Origin: Agelas oroides
Taxonomy: Eukaryota > Porifera > Demospongiae > Agelasida > Agelasidae
Reading direction: 5' to 3'
Length of the DNA stretch: 64,000 nucleotides
Assembly (NCBI GenBank): GCA_949130485.1
Contig: OX422183.1
Span: 30,742,316 to 30,806,315 of the forward strand
The translations under genes were made by a program, and so were the position numbers. The notes under the pieces were generated by a model, which saw nothing but the letters and a program-made list of their open reading frames with translations, had not been told where the DNA came from and made no database searches. Shown here one piece after another: positions 20,340-32,532 of this stretch (position 1 is its first letter; each line of letters starts with the position of its first letter).

Positions 20340-20950
20340 GGCAACTGCCTGTGGCCAATGCAGAAAGAAGCACAAACTACACTCAATGCATGAGGTCTTG
20401 TTTTGGGCTGGTGCCTTGTTTCTGCCAGGGTCTGTCATGCAAAGGAAAGCTGCAACATACTTGATCAGACAGACTGGAGGTACCTGACTAATGCTTGTCT
20501 TTTACAGATCCATGCTTGGGAACTAACTCAATATCAGAGGATTTATTTGTCTAGTAATGAGCTCAATTCTTGCATGCAGAGCAACAGCATGTCTCACAGT
20601 CTGGGAACGCTGTTAGGAGTTAAGTAACAAGGTTAACCGACTTTCATGTGACTTATTTTATCAGTATCATGCGACTGTTATCTTGTGAAGATTGCTTAAA
20701 TAGGAGTCGAAATGTCACATAATAGATTTGTCTAGTGAAAGTCTGTTGAACCTCATTACTTGATCACAATTAATGGCAGAATGATGACCTTCTCGAACAA
20801 TAGTATTGGGAGTTGTTTACTCTTATATGAAGAAACTATAGTTGAATTGTATGTATACACTCTCTAAATTGATTCCTATGTCCTTTAAACTGCATATCTA
20901 TCAGATTTTCAACATCAAGACTGGAAATACAATACTATAGTAAGCGCACA
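20340..20950 (+). repeat. SCRP array 3' flank resumed
   Basis: The sequence from AGAAAGAAGCACAAACTACA onward matches 3738-4290 of SCRP unit 2, marking the far end of the SCRP4 unit. No gene is supported. Confidence 0.75.
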
Positions 20951-22600
20951 GTCAGTTGCAGACAAGTACACAAAATGTAGTAAGCTGGAATGACACAGGG
21001 AGACAGGGTAATTGGTTTATGACAGTATAATTCCTACGCCTACATCTATGAAAAAGTCAGGTTCTAACATTCTTGCTGCAAGTCGCAGATGTCTTTCTGT
21101 TACAGCATTCCTGGAACTTGACTTTGTTGCTTGATAATTGTAACTACAGTAAATTGTACTTTCAAGCTTGAAAAACAAAATTCTCTTATATTGATCACTT
21201 CTAACTATTTCTAAAAGTGATCCACACTAGAGTTGGTTTCGGATCTGGAACAAAAACTGGATTCCATTCTGAACAACTCGTCTTCCAGTGGACAGTCCTT
21301 TTCTGCCACGTCAGCTGCAATAGCCAATATAGAAGCCCTATGCACTTGTTCTCATGCAAATGCATCAAGGGTGAGCAACAGTTCTAAGCTGTATACCTAG
21401 CTATCCCTGCCAAGAATACATCCGTTTCCTTCAATTTTATACTGACCTCTTAATTCTCTACTGATATCTACTTAGCTCATTTTGTGCTATGTTTAGACAG
21501 TGAGGGCTGATTAGCTGATGTGTAAATTTTGTGGTAAACCATTTATTTGTCTGCATGATTCTGAGGTGAATCTAAGCTTTAAATATGATTAGCTATGGCA
21601 TGCAGCCTAAAAAGGAAAGGTACAGTGCTATGGGAGCACTTGTTGACTGTGGTTAATAAAGCCAACCACATGTGGTCATGTCATAGCATGCCAAGCTATG
21701 TATACACCCAGAGGTGTGGCTGGCAGAAGACAGAATGTGAGTTGAACAGTGTAAGTCCATTGTGGGAATTAGCCAAGAGTTCATTACAGTAAGGGTGTGT
21801 ATAACTCCCATATGGTTCTACACCCATCATCTTCTATACGTGCACAATCATCTGCATGGGAAATGACTATGATGTAGGCAATCAGCAGTAAAGAAAGCTG
21901 TGGGAACATTACAGTAACAAGATGGGCTTTTGCTACAGTGATCACATAGCTTGCACCGAGAAATGTTTCAAGTAGCTAACTGCTAAGCACATTCACTGCT
22001 GATTGCCTATATGGCTATACAGTGGTCAGGTGAGCAGTGGCTCCTGTTTGGATAGCCGTCACTAACCTACATGAGGTCCTACATGCAACTTTTCATATTG
22101 TAGTACAAACATCCTGAGAAAAGCACTAACCATGCATAGCTCGGCTAGTATTTGTGGGCCACCGTGCCTCATGGGCAAAGAACTACATTTAACTTTCTAT
22201 AACATTCCTACATGAACCACACTATACTATACTACTGTAAGATTGTGGTGGACTGCCGTGAGAATGAGCTCACCTCACACCTGGAGGTGTATGCAATCCA
22301 AGCTTCTTGAATCTGTTAACCTTAATTTCTCTTCCAATATCTGGAAAGTATGAGGTATATACACACAATTAACAGATGCCGTGAGATTAGCTAGCTAGCA
22401 TGCATGATTTATGAAACAAGCCACCGGTTACTTATGGAGAGGGATTGTGCAAAATTTTGCACAAAGCGTTTATAGTTACAATTTCTACACTACCCTTAGC
22501 ATGTAGATGTCATGAGCTTGGATGCCAATTACTTGGATGATAGTTGTTGTCATGTACAAAACCTATCGAGAACATGATTCAATTCCGTAGCTAATTAATA
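20950..22600. other. Mostly gene-free stretch
   Basis: Apart from the orphan candidate exon at 21221, I see no gene. The segment 22040-22150 recurs at 32310-32430 with about 90% identity, and 22270-22320 resembles 37120-37190. These are old dispersed duplications around the Cys-rich anchored-protein genes. Confidence 0.4.
21221..21370 (+). CDS. Orphan candidate exon, unknown protein
   Basis: A 50-codon open segment follows CTAAAAG and ends at a good donor (TCAAGG|GTGAGC). It reads as plausible protein (LVSDLEQKLDSILNN, then a Ser-rich stretch and CTCSHANAS). There is no start, neighbouring exon or known domain. It could be one exon of an unseen or decayed gene. Confidence 0.3.
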
Positions 22601-22635
22601 TTTCTCAGCTGCAACTCTATATTCATGTAGTCTAC

Positions 22636-23406
22636 CTAGTAGCTATAAACTGGCAGCAACATGGCCATCACAATTAGTGTCAACAGGAAAATCACTTTCA
22701 CAAATTTGGGTGCTTCAGCGGAACTTGGTGTGGTCGGTGCTTCAGTGGAGCCCAGTGTGCTAGCCTCCAAGTTGCAGAATCCTGGTGTATCAACGCCACA
22801 ACGGGACCACAGGCTATTCTGGAAGGCAGTGAAAGGAGAAATATTAGTAAGAGTCGTGATGTTGAATATGTTGATACAGCATCCACTGTTGCTCCCAAAG
22901 GTAGTCAGGGCATTCTGACAGGCAGTTGTGCAGTTAGAGTTAGATGTGCAATTGAATGCCGCTCGAGTCACGTCAGTTATTATACTGCCGAACTGTTCAT
23001 AACAAAACCTCCCGGCATTGTTCATCGTACATGACCCCCTCAAGCTATCGATAACCTCTTGAGACGCGTTGCACTGATTGTAGAATCCAATAGCTGGGTT
23101 ACCACATCTCGGCTCGCAAACCACTCTGTAAGCCGCGGTGATTGCAGATATGTTCAGGGTTTGAAAGCCAGTTAACACTGTAGTGAGCGCAGTCGCACAG
23201 TCTTGTGGATAATCAGTGCGAAAGTCTTGCAAAGTGGGGACACATGTTGCAACTGCTGGAGTAACCTGGCGCTTGTGGATGGAGTTCGTCGTCAGAAATT
23301 GCACTTCTTCGAGAGCGCCTTGAAGGGCCGACGAAGTCACCTCGGGCTGGCAGTGGCCACCGGAGATCAACAACACGGACAGACCTAGTATCAATGCGGC
23401 ATTCAT
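22636..23406 (-). CDS. Secreted, probably membrane-anchored Cys-rich protein
   Basis: A single-exon 256-codon gene. It starts MNAALILGLSVLLISGGHCQ, a clear signal peptide. A KR pair follows at about residue 45 (SIHKRQVT), a possible processing site. The body has some fourteen cysteines, including VCEPRCGNP, QCNAS, FCYEQFG, SGCCINIFN and TPGFCNLE, and several N-glycosylation sites (NIS, NCT, NITT). A Thr/Ser/Pro-rich stalk (TEAPTTPSSAEAP) precedes a hydrophobic C-terminus (VIFLLTLIVMAMLLP), which could be a GPI signal or a membrane segment. I do not know a named family. A disrupted paralogue lies at 34858-35957 and a decayed one near 37341, all on the minus strand. The product is probably at the cell surface. 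Confidence 0.85.
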   Translation of the reverse strand: MNAALILGLSVLLISGGHCQPEVTSSALQGALEEVQFLTTNSIHKRQVTPAVATCVPTLQDFRTDYPQDCATALTTVLTGFQTLNISAITAAYRVVCEPRCGNPAIGFYNQCNASQEVIDSLRGSCTMNNAGRFCYEQFGSIITDVTRAAFNCTSNSNCTTACQNALTTFGSNSGCCINIFNITTLTNISPFTAFQNSLWSRCGVDTPGFCNLEASTLGSTEAPTTPSSAEAPKFVKVIFLLTLIVMAMLLPVYSY

Positions 23407-23732
23407 CGTAATATTTACTGTGATCTCTCCAATTATAGATCTCCAAATTCCCTGTAGGCCTAGTTTCGAGTAATCCTTATTAGATTCACTGGGATATCAA
23501 AATAGGGAGCACAATACTGAGGGTGATGGTGGAAGTCACGGCTACAGTATCACAACTCGCAGAGGCGTTTTATAGCTAAAACACTTCAGTAACTGTGCTT
23601 GATCGGAAGTGACGGTGATGCTGGTCAACTCTAAATACGCATGCGCGCAAACCTTCGCAAGCCAGACCTTATTTTCTGTGAAATAGCTTAGTAAAACTTG
23701 CGATATTCATTTGATTGGTCAGTGTGCATCAG

Positions 23733-24609
23733 GGTTGTAGTAATGGGATTCTGGCATGGTTTTATTGATTACAATTACTTGAGCCTGAATTGTCAATTAA
23801 TACCCATTACAATTACCATGGTTACTTATAAGTAATGATTACAATTACAGAAAAATGAGAAAATTACAAATTACATTGTGTCAAAGTAGTGGTTTTAATT
23901 TAGATGTGCTGACACAGCATGCTCTGTCTTGAACAGCACATGGTAAGCTAAGTGTGCTGAGTTTGCCAGTATTGTAATTGAACTTGTAATTGGTAATTAC
24001 TATCCCCTGTAAACAATTACATGCCTTTTGTTTAAGCATTACAAATTACAGCAGTTGTTTGAAAGTGAAATTTGTCACGTAGCCGAGCGTCGGGGAGCAA
24101 ACTTATCGTTATTAATACAAACTTTTTCTGACCATCCAAACGAACTCTCTTACTGAAGCAACTACCTAGCTTAAATAGCATACAAAACCAATGACCTAAG
24201 CATGATGAAAGGAGGTGACCCGAGACAGAGAGACAGACAGGTGCAAGATTTACAGGAAATATAAAGGTGACAGGCAAAACATGAGGTGACAAGGCTATAC
24301 AGTGAAAAGAACCACATGATACATACTAAGTACACAGAGGAAGCAAGTGAATACATCAAAGCACAATCACTATGTGTTAAAGTACAGAACATAGATAAGT
24401 ACAAATAAGGTAGCAAGCAGTGGATACACAAATGAAATACACTAATAAATTAAAAGCTACGCTATACAATATTAAGCAAGGGTAATCAAACACGTTTTAT
24501 ACATCCAGTTCGACAACTTTGTCACAAAATTATCAATTACAAATGACTGTGTTTGAAAACAGTCATCACTACGTACTCATTACATTTGGTTTTTCAATTA
24601 CTACAACCC
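23733..24609. mobile_element. TIR element, GGGTTGTAGTAAT ends
   Basis: GGGTTGTAGTAATGGGATT at the left is inverted at the right as AATTACTACAACCC. The interior, about 880 bp, is rich in AATTAC/GTAATT repeats and has no supported coding region. Confidence 0.65.
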
Positions 24610-26100
24610 GGGTGTGCATAGTCGTACACTGATATTGTTTACTAATAAAATTACAGCACACTACTTGTTTACTTATAGTACACTAATATTAGATAAAGTA
24701 TGCTAGCTTCAGACACCAGCTAAATTTGGACATTCGTACACAGAGATAAAAGTCTTAAAGGCAGACAGACTGTAGATTAGGTTTGCAAAGTTTGGTGTGC
24801 CAAAAAATGGCAGCTGCACCTGTTTACGCTAGAAGGAAGAAAGTGACTCATCATAATAAATTGTGAATTCATGTTATTTCAGACAACAACAATGTCTGCG
24901 CCTTCCCTGAAGATGTTTTTGAAGAGATTCCTGCACCGCCCCCAAGACCCTTCCACTCCACAACTGATTATGGTAGCCAAAGCTGCTTGGAGCACTTGTG
25001 CAGCTGAATACCGGGTTGTTCCATTTTTCAAGATACATGCACTTTTTATTGACAACATGATATTTGCCAACTCTAGGACTGATTTCTACGATGGTACAGA
25101 TGTTAGCATGTGGAAAAATTTACCAAATGTTTGCATAATCTAAATCCAGTATTGATTCTGTACGTATACCTAGTTCGTCTACTCCTTTTTATGTCTACAC
25201 TGCTCCAGTTTCGTCTGCTACCCATTTCACCTACTCAATATTTTTGCAGTAGTTTGTCATGCACTAAACAAATTCATTGTGCTGTGAAATATACTAGCTA
25301 ACAACTTTAAGGATTCTACCTAATCACTAATTGCATTGCTATCTTCATCTGAAGAGTGCTTGTTGTTACAGAACTTCTCAATGTCTTTTCTCTTTGTACC
25401 TGAACACTGTGCTTGTTACAACGATCCCTCCAGCAACAATGACACATCAGGCAAACACTTTGGTAATTTTTGACTTTGGCATACCTTTAAATCATATGTC
25501 ATTGGATGTTCCTTGAAGAAATTACTCGAAGAAAGGCATGAAAGACTTTAATATCAAATAGAAGCGAAAATATTGAGTAGACAAAACTACACATAGACAA
25601 ACTAGCATAGTTCGGATGCCATGCACCAAGTTTTGACGTTTTAATTCATACATGTTCACATACTTAATACTAGCATTTACTCTGTGCAAATATAGCTTGC
25701 AAGTAACAAGTAACGGTTGTATCACATCCACAGCCAACTATTAGCTACCTTTGAATCAAGAAAACTCATTTGTGATGTCACACTTGGCAACAACTGTGTT
25801 GATGTCCTTTGTTTAGCGAAGACACAAAACATGGATCACACTTGTATCCAGTTAGAATTGTTCCAGGGGTCTTAGGTTTTGCCTGAACATTGGGCATCAC
25901 AACAGCCTATGTGATGTCTTATGCATGCTTCACTGAATGGAGTCCAGGTCTGTAGCATCAGTCCTAGGATCTCTTCTTTAAAAATCTGGTGGAGGTGGTA
26001 CTGCAGTTTAATACCCTTTGCACTTGCAACAGGATACATTTGAACCAGTATGCACCTGTCAGTAACAAACAGGTGATTTCATATCTCTAATTCGATTTTA
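24610..26100. other. Largely gene-free stretch with one candidate terminal exon
   Basis: At 24885-25007, after TTATTTCAG, a 40-codon frame reads NNNVCAFPEDVFEEIPAPPP and ends LEHLCS before TGA. It looks like a last exon, but no partner exon is convincing. The rest of the stretch shows no gene or clear element. Confidence 0.3.
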
Positions 26101-26104
26101 GCAT

Positions 26105-26930
26105 GTAGGTAACTACCAGTAGTCAAGGAAATACGCCCACCTACAAAATTAATAGTAGTTAGTCCACCCCACTTCAGGTCAAGGTTCTTACAGATCATTT
26201 TCCCTTGAGTAAACAGGATGGGCTAAACACACTTTGCCATAGCAACCAGACTCCTAAGTCAACTTCCAAACTGTTTTCAGCTCCACAGCTATAGTCTGTG
26301 TGCAGAAACATCCAGATGAATAATACGAAAACCAACCTACCCCACTTGACAATATCACAGTATTTAAACCCATAAATGAACTTCTTATAGTAACAGACAT
26401 ATATAATATCTATATCTATATATATATATATATATATATGTTTGTTTGTTTGTTTGCGTACCATGGTATGTCTCATACCCATATTTGTATAGATGCATAA
26501 TATTGTTGCCAAAATATAGAATTGTCCCATCCCCTCCTCCGGTCAGAGCTCTTACAATGTGGCCTTGAGTATTCAAACGTTTTTTATAACTATTTATGAC
26601 TGGCTGATTGCATATTCATAACAGTAGTTAAACTTAGACTCGCTTTGTAGCAAAGTTTCAACGCTACCCTTGGCATGTGGTGAACATTCCATTCCAAAAC
26701 TGTTTTCAGCTCCACCACTAGTCTGTGTGCAGAAACTTTGTCCAGACTGATGTTGATATACTCCCCCAATTGACACTACAAGTCAAGTTTCATGTACCAA
26801 ATAGGAACAAGGTGTTGGTACTAGCCAACTTGAACTTCATGCATAGCAACAGGATGTAGGTATTTGAACCCATAAATGCACTAACAAACCATGGTATGCC
26901 TAATTCCATTTATGTTAGGTACTGGTAGTC
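26105..26930 (+). repeat. Dispersed duplication, copy 1 (partner 37617-38550)
   Basis: TAACTACCAGTAGTCAAGGAAATA through CATTTTCCCTTGAGTAAACA, the CCAAACTGTTTTCAGCTCC blocks and the TATTTGAACCCATAAATG segments recur in the same order at 37617-38550. The block itself contains two related halves (26220-26330 and 26640-26760). An AT-rich microsatellite lies at 26400-26455. Confidence 0.8.
26400..26455. repeat. TA/TTTG microsatellite
   Basis: About 14 TA dinucleotides, interrupted on the left by TATC units, are followed by four TTTG units. The partner duplication at 37930 has only a short remnant. Confidence 0.95.
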
Positions 26931-27143
26931 TAAGCTGACAGGCACCCATGCACCCTAAGAATAGTGCCACTTCCTCTTTGGGTCAAAGTTCTCTCATATA
27001 TGTTTTCCCTTGAGTAGGTGTCATGACTAGCTATTTACAGACTTGTGTAAGGGTATAGTGTATTTGTTCACCGCTAGTTGCTGTACTCTTGCATGTGTCT
27101 GTAGAGCAGGTGTACTCTCAAGACTGCATACTGCAGTTTGCTA

Positions 27144-27607
27144 CACTGCAAAAAATGATTGGTTGTTTTAACCACTGAGTGGTTACCCTGGTTGCAGACT
27201 AGCTGAGGAGACCTTGGTTATGAGACGTTTATTTTGGTATTAGAGGCTAATTGCATAAGCCAAACCATACCTTACAACTGACAACCCTCGAACATCTGTG
27301 AGAGAGTCACTACAACTACACTTCAAAAATGTGATGCTTTTGCGGTGACTCTCTCACAAATGTTCAGTGGTTACTATATCTGCAAGATCATGCGTTGGTT
27401 ATTGGATGCTCTTTGATACAAGCAGGTGTGACCCTTTCACAGATGTTCAGTGGTTACTAACTGCAAGATCCTGGTTGTAAGATGGCCTGGGCTATGGTTG
27501 TCTTATGCAATTAGCAAACTATACACTACATAACCACTATCCCTTCAGCTCGTCTGCAACCAAGGTAACCACTCAGTGGTTAAAACAACCAATTTGTTTT
27601 TGCAGTG
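27144..27607. mobile_element. 464-bp TIR element (CACTGCAAAAA ends)
   Basis: CACTGCAAAAAATGATTGG, TTTTAACCACTGAGTGGTTA and GGTTGCAGAC at the left are mirrored at the right (GTAACCACTCAGTGGTTAA, AACAACCAATTTG, TTTTTGCAGTG). The interior has a further hairpin with GAGAGAGTCAC/GTGACTCTCTC (27301-27358). A related copy is at 31637-32227 and a lone end is at 59473. Confidence 0.85.
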
Positions 27608-28470
27608 ATATAGTTGGTTGTAACAGTTCAAAGTAAATAGGCTTAACTTAAATGCCTTCAGCCCACCACTAACTACCCAACGCTTACAATATGGCCTCCT
27701 GCTCCACAACCACTATCTTGTGCCTGCACTGTAACCAGTATATAGGCTATGCCTGTTAAATCCTGGGTGGCTACACCATGCCATGCATAATGCTTGCTCT
27801 GATGCCGATTAGTTTAAGATCAGTAATTGATTACAGCTAACTAAGCTATTTCTACTTGTTCTTTGTTGGTTGACAGTTACGAATTGATGCCAGTTTCCTG
27901 CTTGCTATTCATAGCCCTGAGAATCTTAGCTGATTTCTAAGGTAGATATCCTGCCCTTAAACTTCTTAGCATGACAGAGTTAATAATACCTTGTCACATA
28001 TCTGGAACAGCCACATAGAGCATGTACTAGGTGTGTGTCGCATAGCTATATGCACAATATGCAGATCCAGAGTTAGCTAATGAGTGGTGGCATTTGGCAT
28101 AATCTGGTACAGCAGTCGTCTAGGTGTAGCAGGTATTGGGCACAACCTGCTGGTTATGGTGCAGAGACTATACCTGACAGAGCAATATATTGGTAGTGAT
28201 CACTGAAGGTAAAGCATAGGCATGTGGAGAACAGGAAAAAATTGCTCTCCTGCTGTTGCATTCTATAGTTTGCTTCTCGGTAGCTACTCACAGCCCTCAT
28301 TAATGCTATGATTTGCAATTGTTCACAGACCAATCATTGCCTCCTTTTGTCATGCTTGTTTAGTTGTTTAGTGGTTACCAGTGGTAGTTTAGTGGTAGTT
28401 GCATGTCCTGTTCTCCACATGCTCAGGCATGTGTGATGAGAAAAATGCTCCGAGACATGATGCTATTCAC
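27608..28470. other. Stretch without identified features
   Basis: I see no supported gene, element ends or tandem repeat in this interval. Confidence 0.4.
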
Positions 28471-28740
28471 TGTAAGCGCTCAAATTCTGGAATCCAGCTG
28501 GACCCGAGATAGCCACTTAGACTCCTGGCAGAAGAGTGGAAGACAAGCTTATATAAGCAGCATTGCCTAGATGCCTCAGCTGAACTCCAACTGATTCTCA
28601 CTCTCTCAGAGCTGGACTGAACTGCAACCCTTTGCAACCTTTAGTGGCTCAGTCATGACACATAGTCCTCCTAGCAGTCCTCATAGCCATAACCAAGACT
28701 GGTGGTGAAATTCAAAGGCTTGATGTTAGTAACAGTAGGC

Positions 28741-28897
28741 ACTCATGAATTTTTTTTTTGTGTGTGTGTGTGTGTGTGTTTTTGCTGAGGGAGTGAGAAA
28801 TAAATCCACGGGAAAAATTCCAGGATCCAACTGGGATTCAAACCAAAGATCTTCTGAATACTAGTCATGCAGACGCTCTTACCACTGAACCACTTGG
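28741..28897 (-). mobile_element. tRNA-derived SINE
   Basis: On the minus strand an A-box-like TGGTTCAGTGGTAAGAG and a B-box-like GGTTTGAATCC lie at tRNA spacing, followed by a short body (GATTTATTTCTCACTCCCTC), a CA microsatellite and an A-run. This is the layout of a tRNA-derived SINE. A copy with an internal deletion of the head lies near 28480-28515, and related heads are at 47480-47690. The flanks 28893-29040 and 28505-28640 are duplicated. Confidence 0.72.
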
Positions 28898-29474
28898 ACC
28901 CCTGGCAGAGGAGTGCAAGACAAGTTACATAAGCAGCATTACCTAGAGGCCTCAGCCGAACTCCAACTGATTCTCTGCTTCAGTCCACTCTGAGTTCTCC
29001 AGTTCGGTCCACTGCTAGTTTGCAACCAGACCCTTGCACATTTGCAAAAGGGTGACTAGAGCCCCTCTTGTCCCCACCCCTAGATCCTAGTCTGGCAAAG
29101 CTTTACTCAAGCACAGTGCAATTTATGGTGCTAGGTATACATGTATATATTTGCAAATATGGCAGCAAGTAATATTGATCGGTAGTAATATTAACTTTAG
29201 AGGATTAAACTTGTCAACAGTGAGTGGTACTGAGTCGAGCCTCAAAGAGGGTCACTTTTGTACAGTCTAACTATGTTAGTGCTGTAATTTGAATTGTTCA
29301 CAAGTATATATGGCACCTAATGGCACAAACTAGTATTGTATTCTTCTTTACTAAATCAAGTGTGCATAACAAAAAGAACCCCCCTCCCTTTTCTCTTATA
29401 CACCCTTGACTAAACCTGTAGCTGAGGTGAAAGAAGTGCAAAAGTGGATAAACTTTCTGAATCTGATAGTGGTG

Positions 29475-30123
29475 TAGCCTCATTCCCAAGCGCTCAAAAA
29501 ATCGGAGGGAGCCCCTGTACACACCGTTGGCGCATGCCTGGCTCCCCAGGTTTTGTGTGTGACTTGGAAACTACTGTATACGTCCCCGTGTTGCACGATC
29601 GTATATCAATAGAGTCATCACACGTATTAATGGCGGTGAGTTCCGGGAAAGGAGTTGCGTTCAAACAAGCTGTATTGTACGCCCTCGATAAGGTCGGAAA
29701 GCCAGGAATGGTTCTGAAGGATGAACACATGCCCATCGTCTTTCGTCACTGCTACCAGAAATGTCCGTCCCAGGCGACTTGGGAGATCTTCCAGCTCACC
29801 TTGAATAGTGAACAACTGCTAGCGTGTCTTACGTCCACTTCGGGAAGGCAGAAACGGCACAGCAAAGTTAATTGTGGCCATCGCGCGCATCGCCGACTAT
29901 GCTCTACACTCGTACATTTTTTCCGTGTTACTATCTGCAAGCTCAGCTTACGTGTCACAATAAATTTTATGGACGTTCAAGGTTCAAGGTTCAAGGTTCA
30001 AGGTTCAAGGTTCATCGATAAAGCCCTACAAGGGGCACGACAGTGTATGGAATTCTTCGTGCATGCGCCAACAGTGTGTACAGGCGCTCCTTCCGATTTT
30101 TCGAGCGCCTGGGAAGGAGGCTA
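29475..30123. mobile_element. TIR element carrying a possible gene fragment
   Basis: About 65-bp inverted ends start TAGCCTCATTCCCAAGCGC and end GCGCCTGGGAAGGAGGCTA, continuing through TCGGAGGGAGC, TGTACACACCGTTGGCGCATGC and their complements. The core 29630-29760 encodes, in the plus frame, GVAFKQAVLYALDKVGKPGM then VLKDEHMPIVFRH. That is reminiscent of the segment before the Walker motif in RecQ-like helicases. The ends are longer versions of the short palindromes at 2908 and elsewhere. A (GGTTCAA)n run is at 29976-30013. Confidence 0.6.
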
Positions 30124-30286
30124 ATAGTGGCGACTCTGAATGTAGCCAAAACATTGACAAAGACTCCGAACTTGGCTGCTTGTGCCAGTGTGCCTTTTGT
30201 TTCAGCTCAGAAGCACCATCAGATATTAAGTGACCTTAACTGGTGTAAGTACCATATTTGGCTCTAAAATTACTCTATGCACATAT

Positions 30287-30533
30287 CACTGTTATGCTCC
30301 ACCCTCCCAGGTTGGTGGTGGGTGGGGATTATGAAGGGGATTTGACCGCAGCAGCATGCCCTTTGGGAGGGGCATTTGCCTTATTTGGGGAATCTTTACT
30401 GCACAGCACATTTGTGCAGTCCTGGTTTGATGAAAGAGATTGCCCCTGTAGAAGGGAATTAGATAATTGCCCTGTTCAAATCCCCTATTACACCCCACCT
30501 CCTACCAACCTGGGAGGGTGGGGCATAACAGTG
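30287..30533. mobile_element. MITE with CACTGTTATGC ends
   Basis: CACTGTTATGCTCCACCCTC at the left and GAGGGTGGGGCATAACAGTG at the right are inverted, and pairing continues through CCCAGGTTGGTGG/CCTACCAACCTGGG. The element is 247 bp, GC-rich, with no coding region. Confidence 0.8.
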
Positions 30534-30610
30534 ATAGCTGCACTAGATTCAATCTCTGAGAATGCAAAATAATACTGCCCTCGAAATAGTGGGCTTCTCA
30601 TAACTGTTAG

Positions 30611-31441
30611 TCAACAAGGGGAGCGTGTCCCTTTGATGTGGCCTGCAGCCCTTTGTAGTGGTCTGGTGGCACTTTCATGTGGCTGGGCGGAACTTTGAAG
30701 AAATTCTCCAACACTTAAAAAAAAATAAAGCACTAAAAAGATTTTATAGCTCGTTGAATGTGATGGTTGGCTATTTGTGTGTGCAAAGCTTGCCTGAGTG
30801 GGCTTGAATGTTTGTGAGTGTGCTGGAAAGGCAGAGAGCCATCCTGGAAGACAGGTATCTTCACACAGTTGTCTGGCAAAGGTACTGTAGAAAGCTGACT
30901 TTTCAGGCCTGTAGGCCCCGCCCGATTTTATGCTAGCGGGAATGTGTGTAACTTGGCTCCATTCTAGGGGCAATGACAGGGAGTAGGCTTGTGAGCATAA
31001 CTCCCTGGCCTGGAGGTGAGCGGGAAAAAGCATATGTAGTTTTGTAGGGGGTGAGTTGAGCTTTCTGAAACTGGGCTCAGTTTTGGTTGGTTTGAGTGGA
31101 GGAGTGTCCAATTTTTCTTGAAAGCCAGCATAGCCAAAATTACTGTATTTGAGGTGAAATGTGTGTTTTGGCCTGTAGACTGGAATTGAAGTGGTCCCAG
31201 GACAAATCCATACGTAAAGTTTTTACTTGTTTTGTGTGTGTGTGGTCAGACTGGGGGTGGAGCCTTGGAGAGGGTGCAAATTTTTATTTTAGCTGAGGGA
31301 CTAAAAATTGATTTTTTTGGGGCATTATCAGGTAGAGAAAGCAGTTTGGTACAAACTTTTTGTGAATCTTGTGTACACTTAGACATTACCCATCCATCCG
31401 TCCACATGACTCAGAGATTTGTGATTCAAGGTTGTCCTACC
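30611..31441. mobile_element. TTAA-flanked repeat, 5'-truncated copy
   Basis: It matches the full copy at 44467-45419 from CAACAAGGGG onward. The right end GGTTGTCCTACC is followed by TTAA (31442-31445), while the left end is lost. Its internal block 30902-31095 has the opposite orientation to that in the full copy. Confidence 0.8.
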
Positions 31442-31636
31442 TTAAAACACATTTTATCCCTAAGCCTAAGCCTACCCCTAAGCATGCTAACCCTGAAGTT
31501 TGCCCTAACCCTAAACTTCGTAACCCTGGTGTCTCTATTACCAGTAGTTTCAGCTGCCAACCATTCACACTGACAGGTTCTCATCTGCTGTAGCTAATCT
31601 GGCATCTCCTGCATTGGCAGTCTGCAGAGTAGTTGT

Positions 31637-32227
31637 TTGCCAAAAAAAGATTGGTTGTTGTAACCACTGAAAGTACTGCTGAAAGAGATGCCAGATAGTT
31701 ATTTTAACCACTGAGTGGTTACCCTGGTTGCAGTCAAGCTGAGGAGACAGTGGTTACGAGAAGCTTATTTTGGTACTAGAGGGTATAATTGTATAAGCAG
31801 TGGTCACTATATCGGCAAGATCATGGTTGTTATTGCATACAAGCATGCATGTATAACCCCTTCACACAGATGTTCAGCAGTTACTAACTAAAAGCATCAC
31901 AGCTTATATGGGTTCTGTTTTTGAGTGGCAATGCTGTGCCTACACTAGATTGTTTATTCATTTCGTGTCCTACATGCCCAGTGCTGCCATACTGTAATAG
32001 GTATTACCCTAAATGCAATTTTAAGGTACATAGATATAGTGGCAATCTTGCAAGCTAAATCCTTTTTACAGAAAAGTGTCCCGATTCTTTGATTGGGCAG
32101 TATTTTGGGACTTCAACAATGAAGCCTTGAACGCAACCTGAGATACATAGCTAACCACTGTCTCTACAGCTTGACTGCAACCAGGGTAACCACTCTGCAG
32201 TTAAACAACCAATTTGTTTCTGCTGTG
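31637..32227. mobile_element. Second TIR element of the 27144 family
   Basis: ATTGGTTGTTGTAACCACTG and TTTTAACCACTGAGTGGTTACCCTGGTTGCAG at the left are mirrored by CTGCAACCAGGGTAACCACT and AACAACCAATTTG at the right. A duplicated left-arm segment makes it longer than the copy at 27144. Confidence 0.75.
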
Positions 32228-32532
32228 CATGCATGAGATAGTCAGAAATCAGGAAGTTGGTCTGCTGTTGTCTGATTGCTCATGTACATGATCAGCTGTG
32301 GTTGCTATGACTATACAGTGGTCAGATGTGCAGTGGCTTCTGTTTGGGTAGCCATCACTAACCTACATGAGGTCAACTTTTCATATGGTAGTACATACAT
32401 CCTGAGAAAAGTACTAACCATGCATAGCTCAAGTATGATTGTGTAAATTTCTGCAATTTAATTATTGCATGTGATATTCTTTCACATGGTTGTTAATAAT
32501 TGAAACTGATTGATAGGTACATACAATGTATG

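Noticed and set aside
24871-25143. 90-codon frame starting MLFQTTTMSAPS
   Set aside because: The alternative frame after TTATTTCAG looks more protein-like and this one would read through the acceptor; neither is secure.
30611-31111. Minus-strand frames ([12 protein letters not shown]) shared by three repeat copies
   Set aside because: They recur only because the TTAA repeat is duplicated; frames differ between copies, one block is inverted, and no transposase motif is present.
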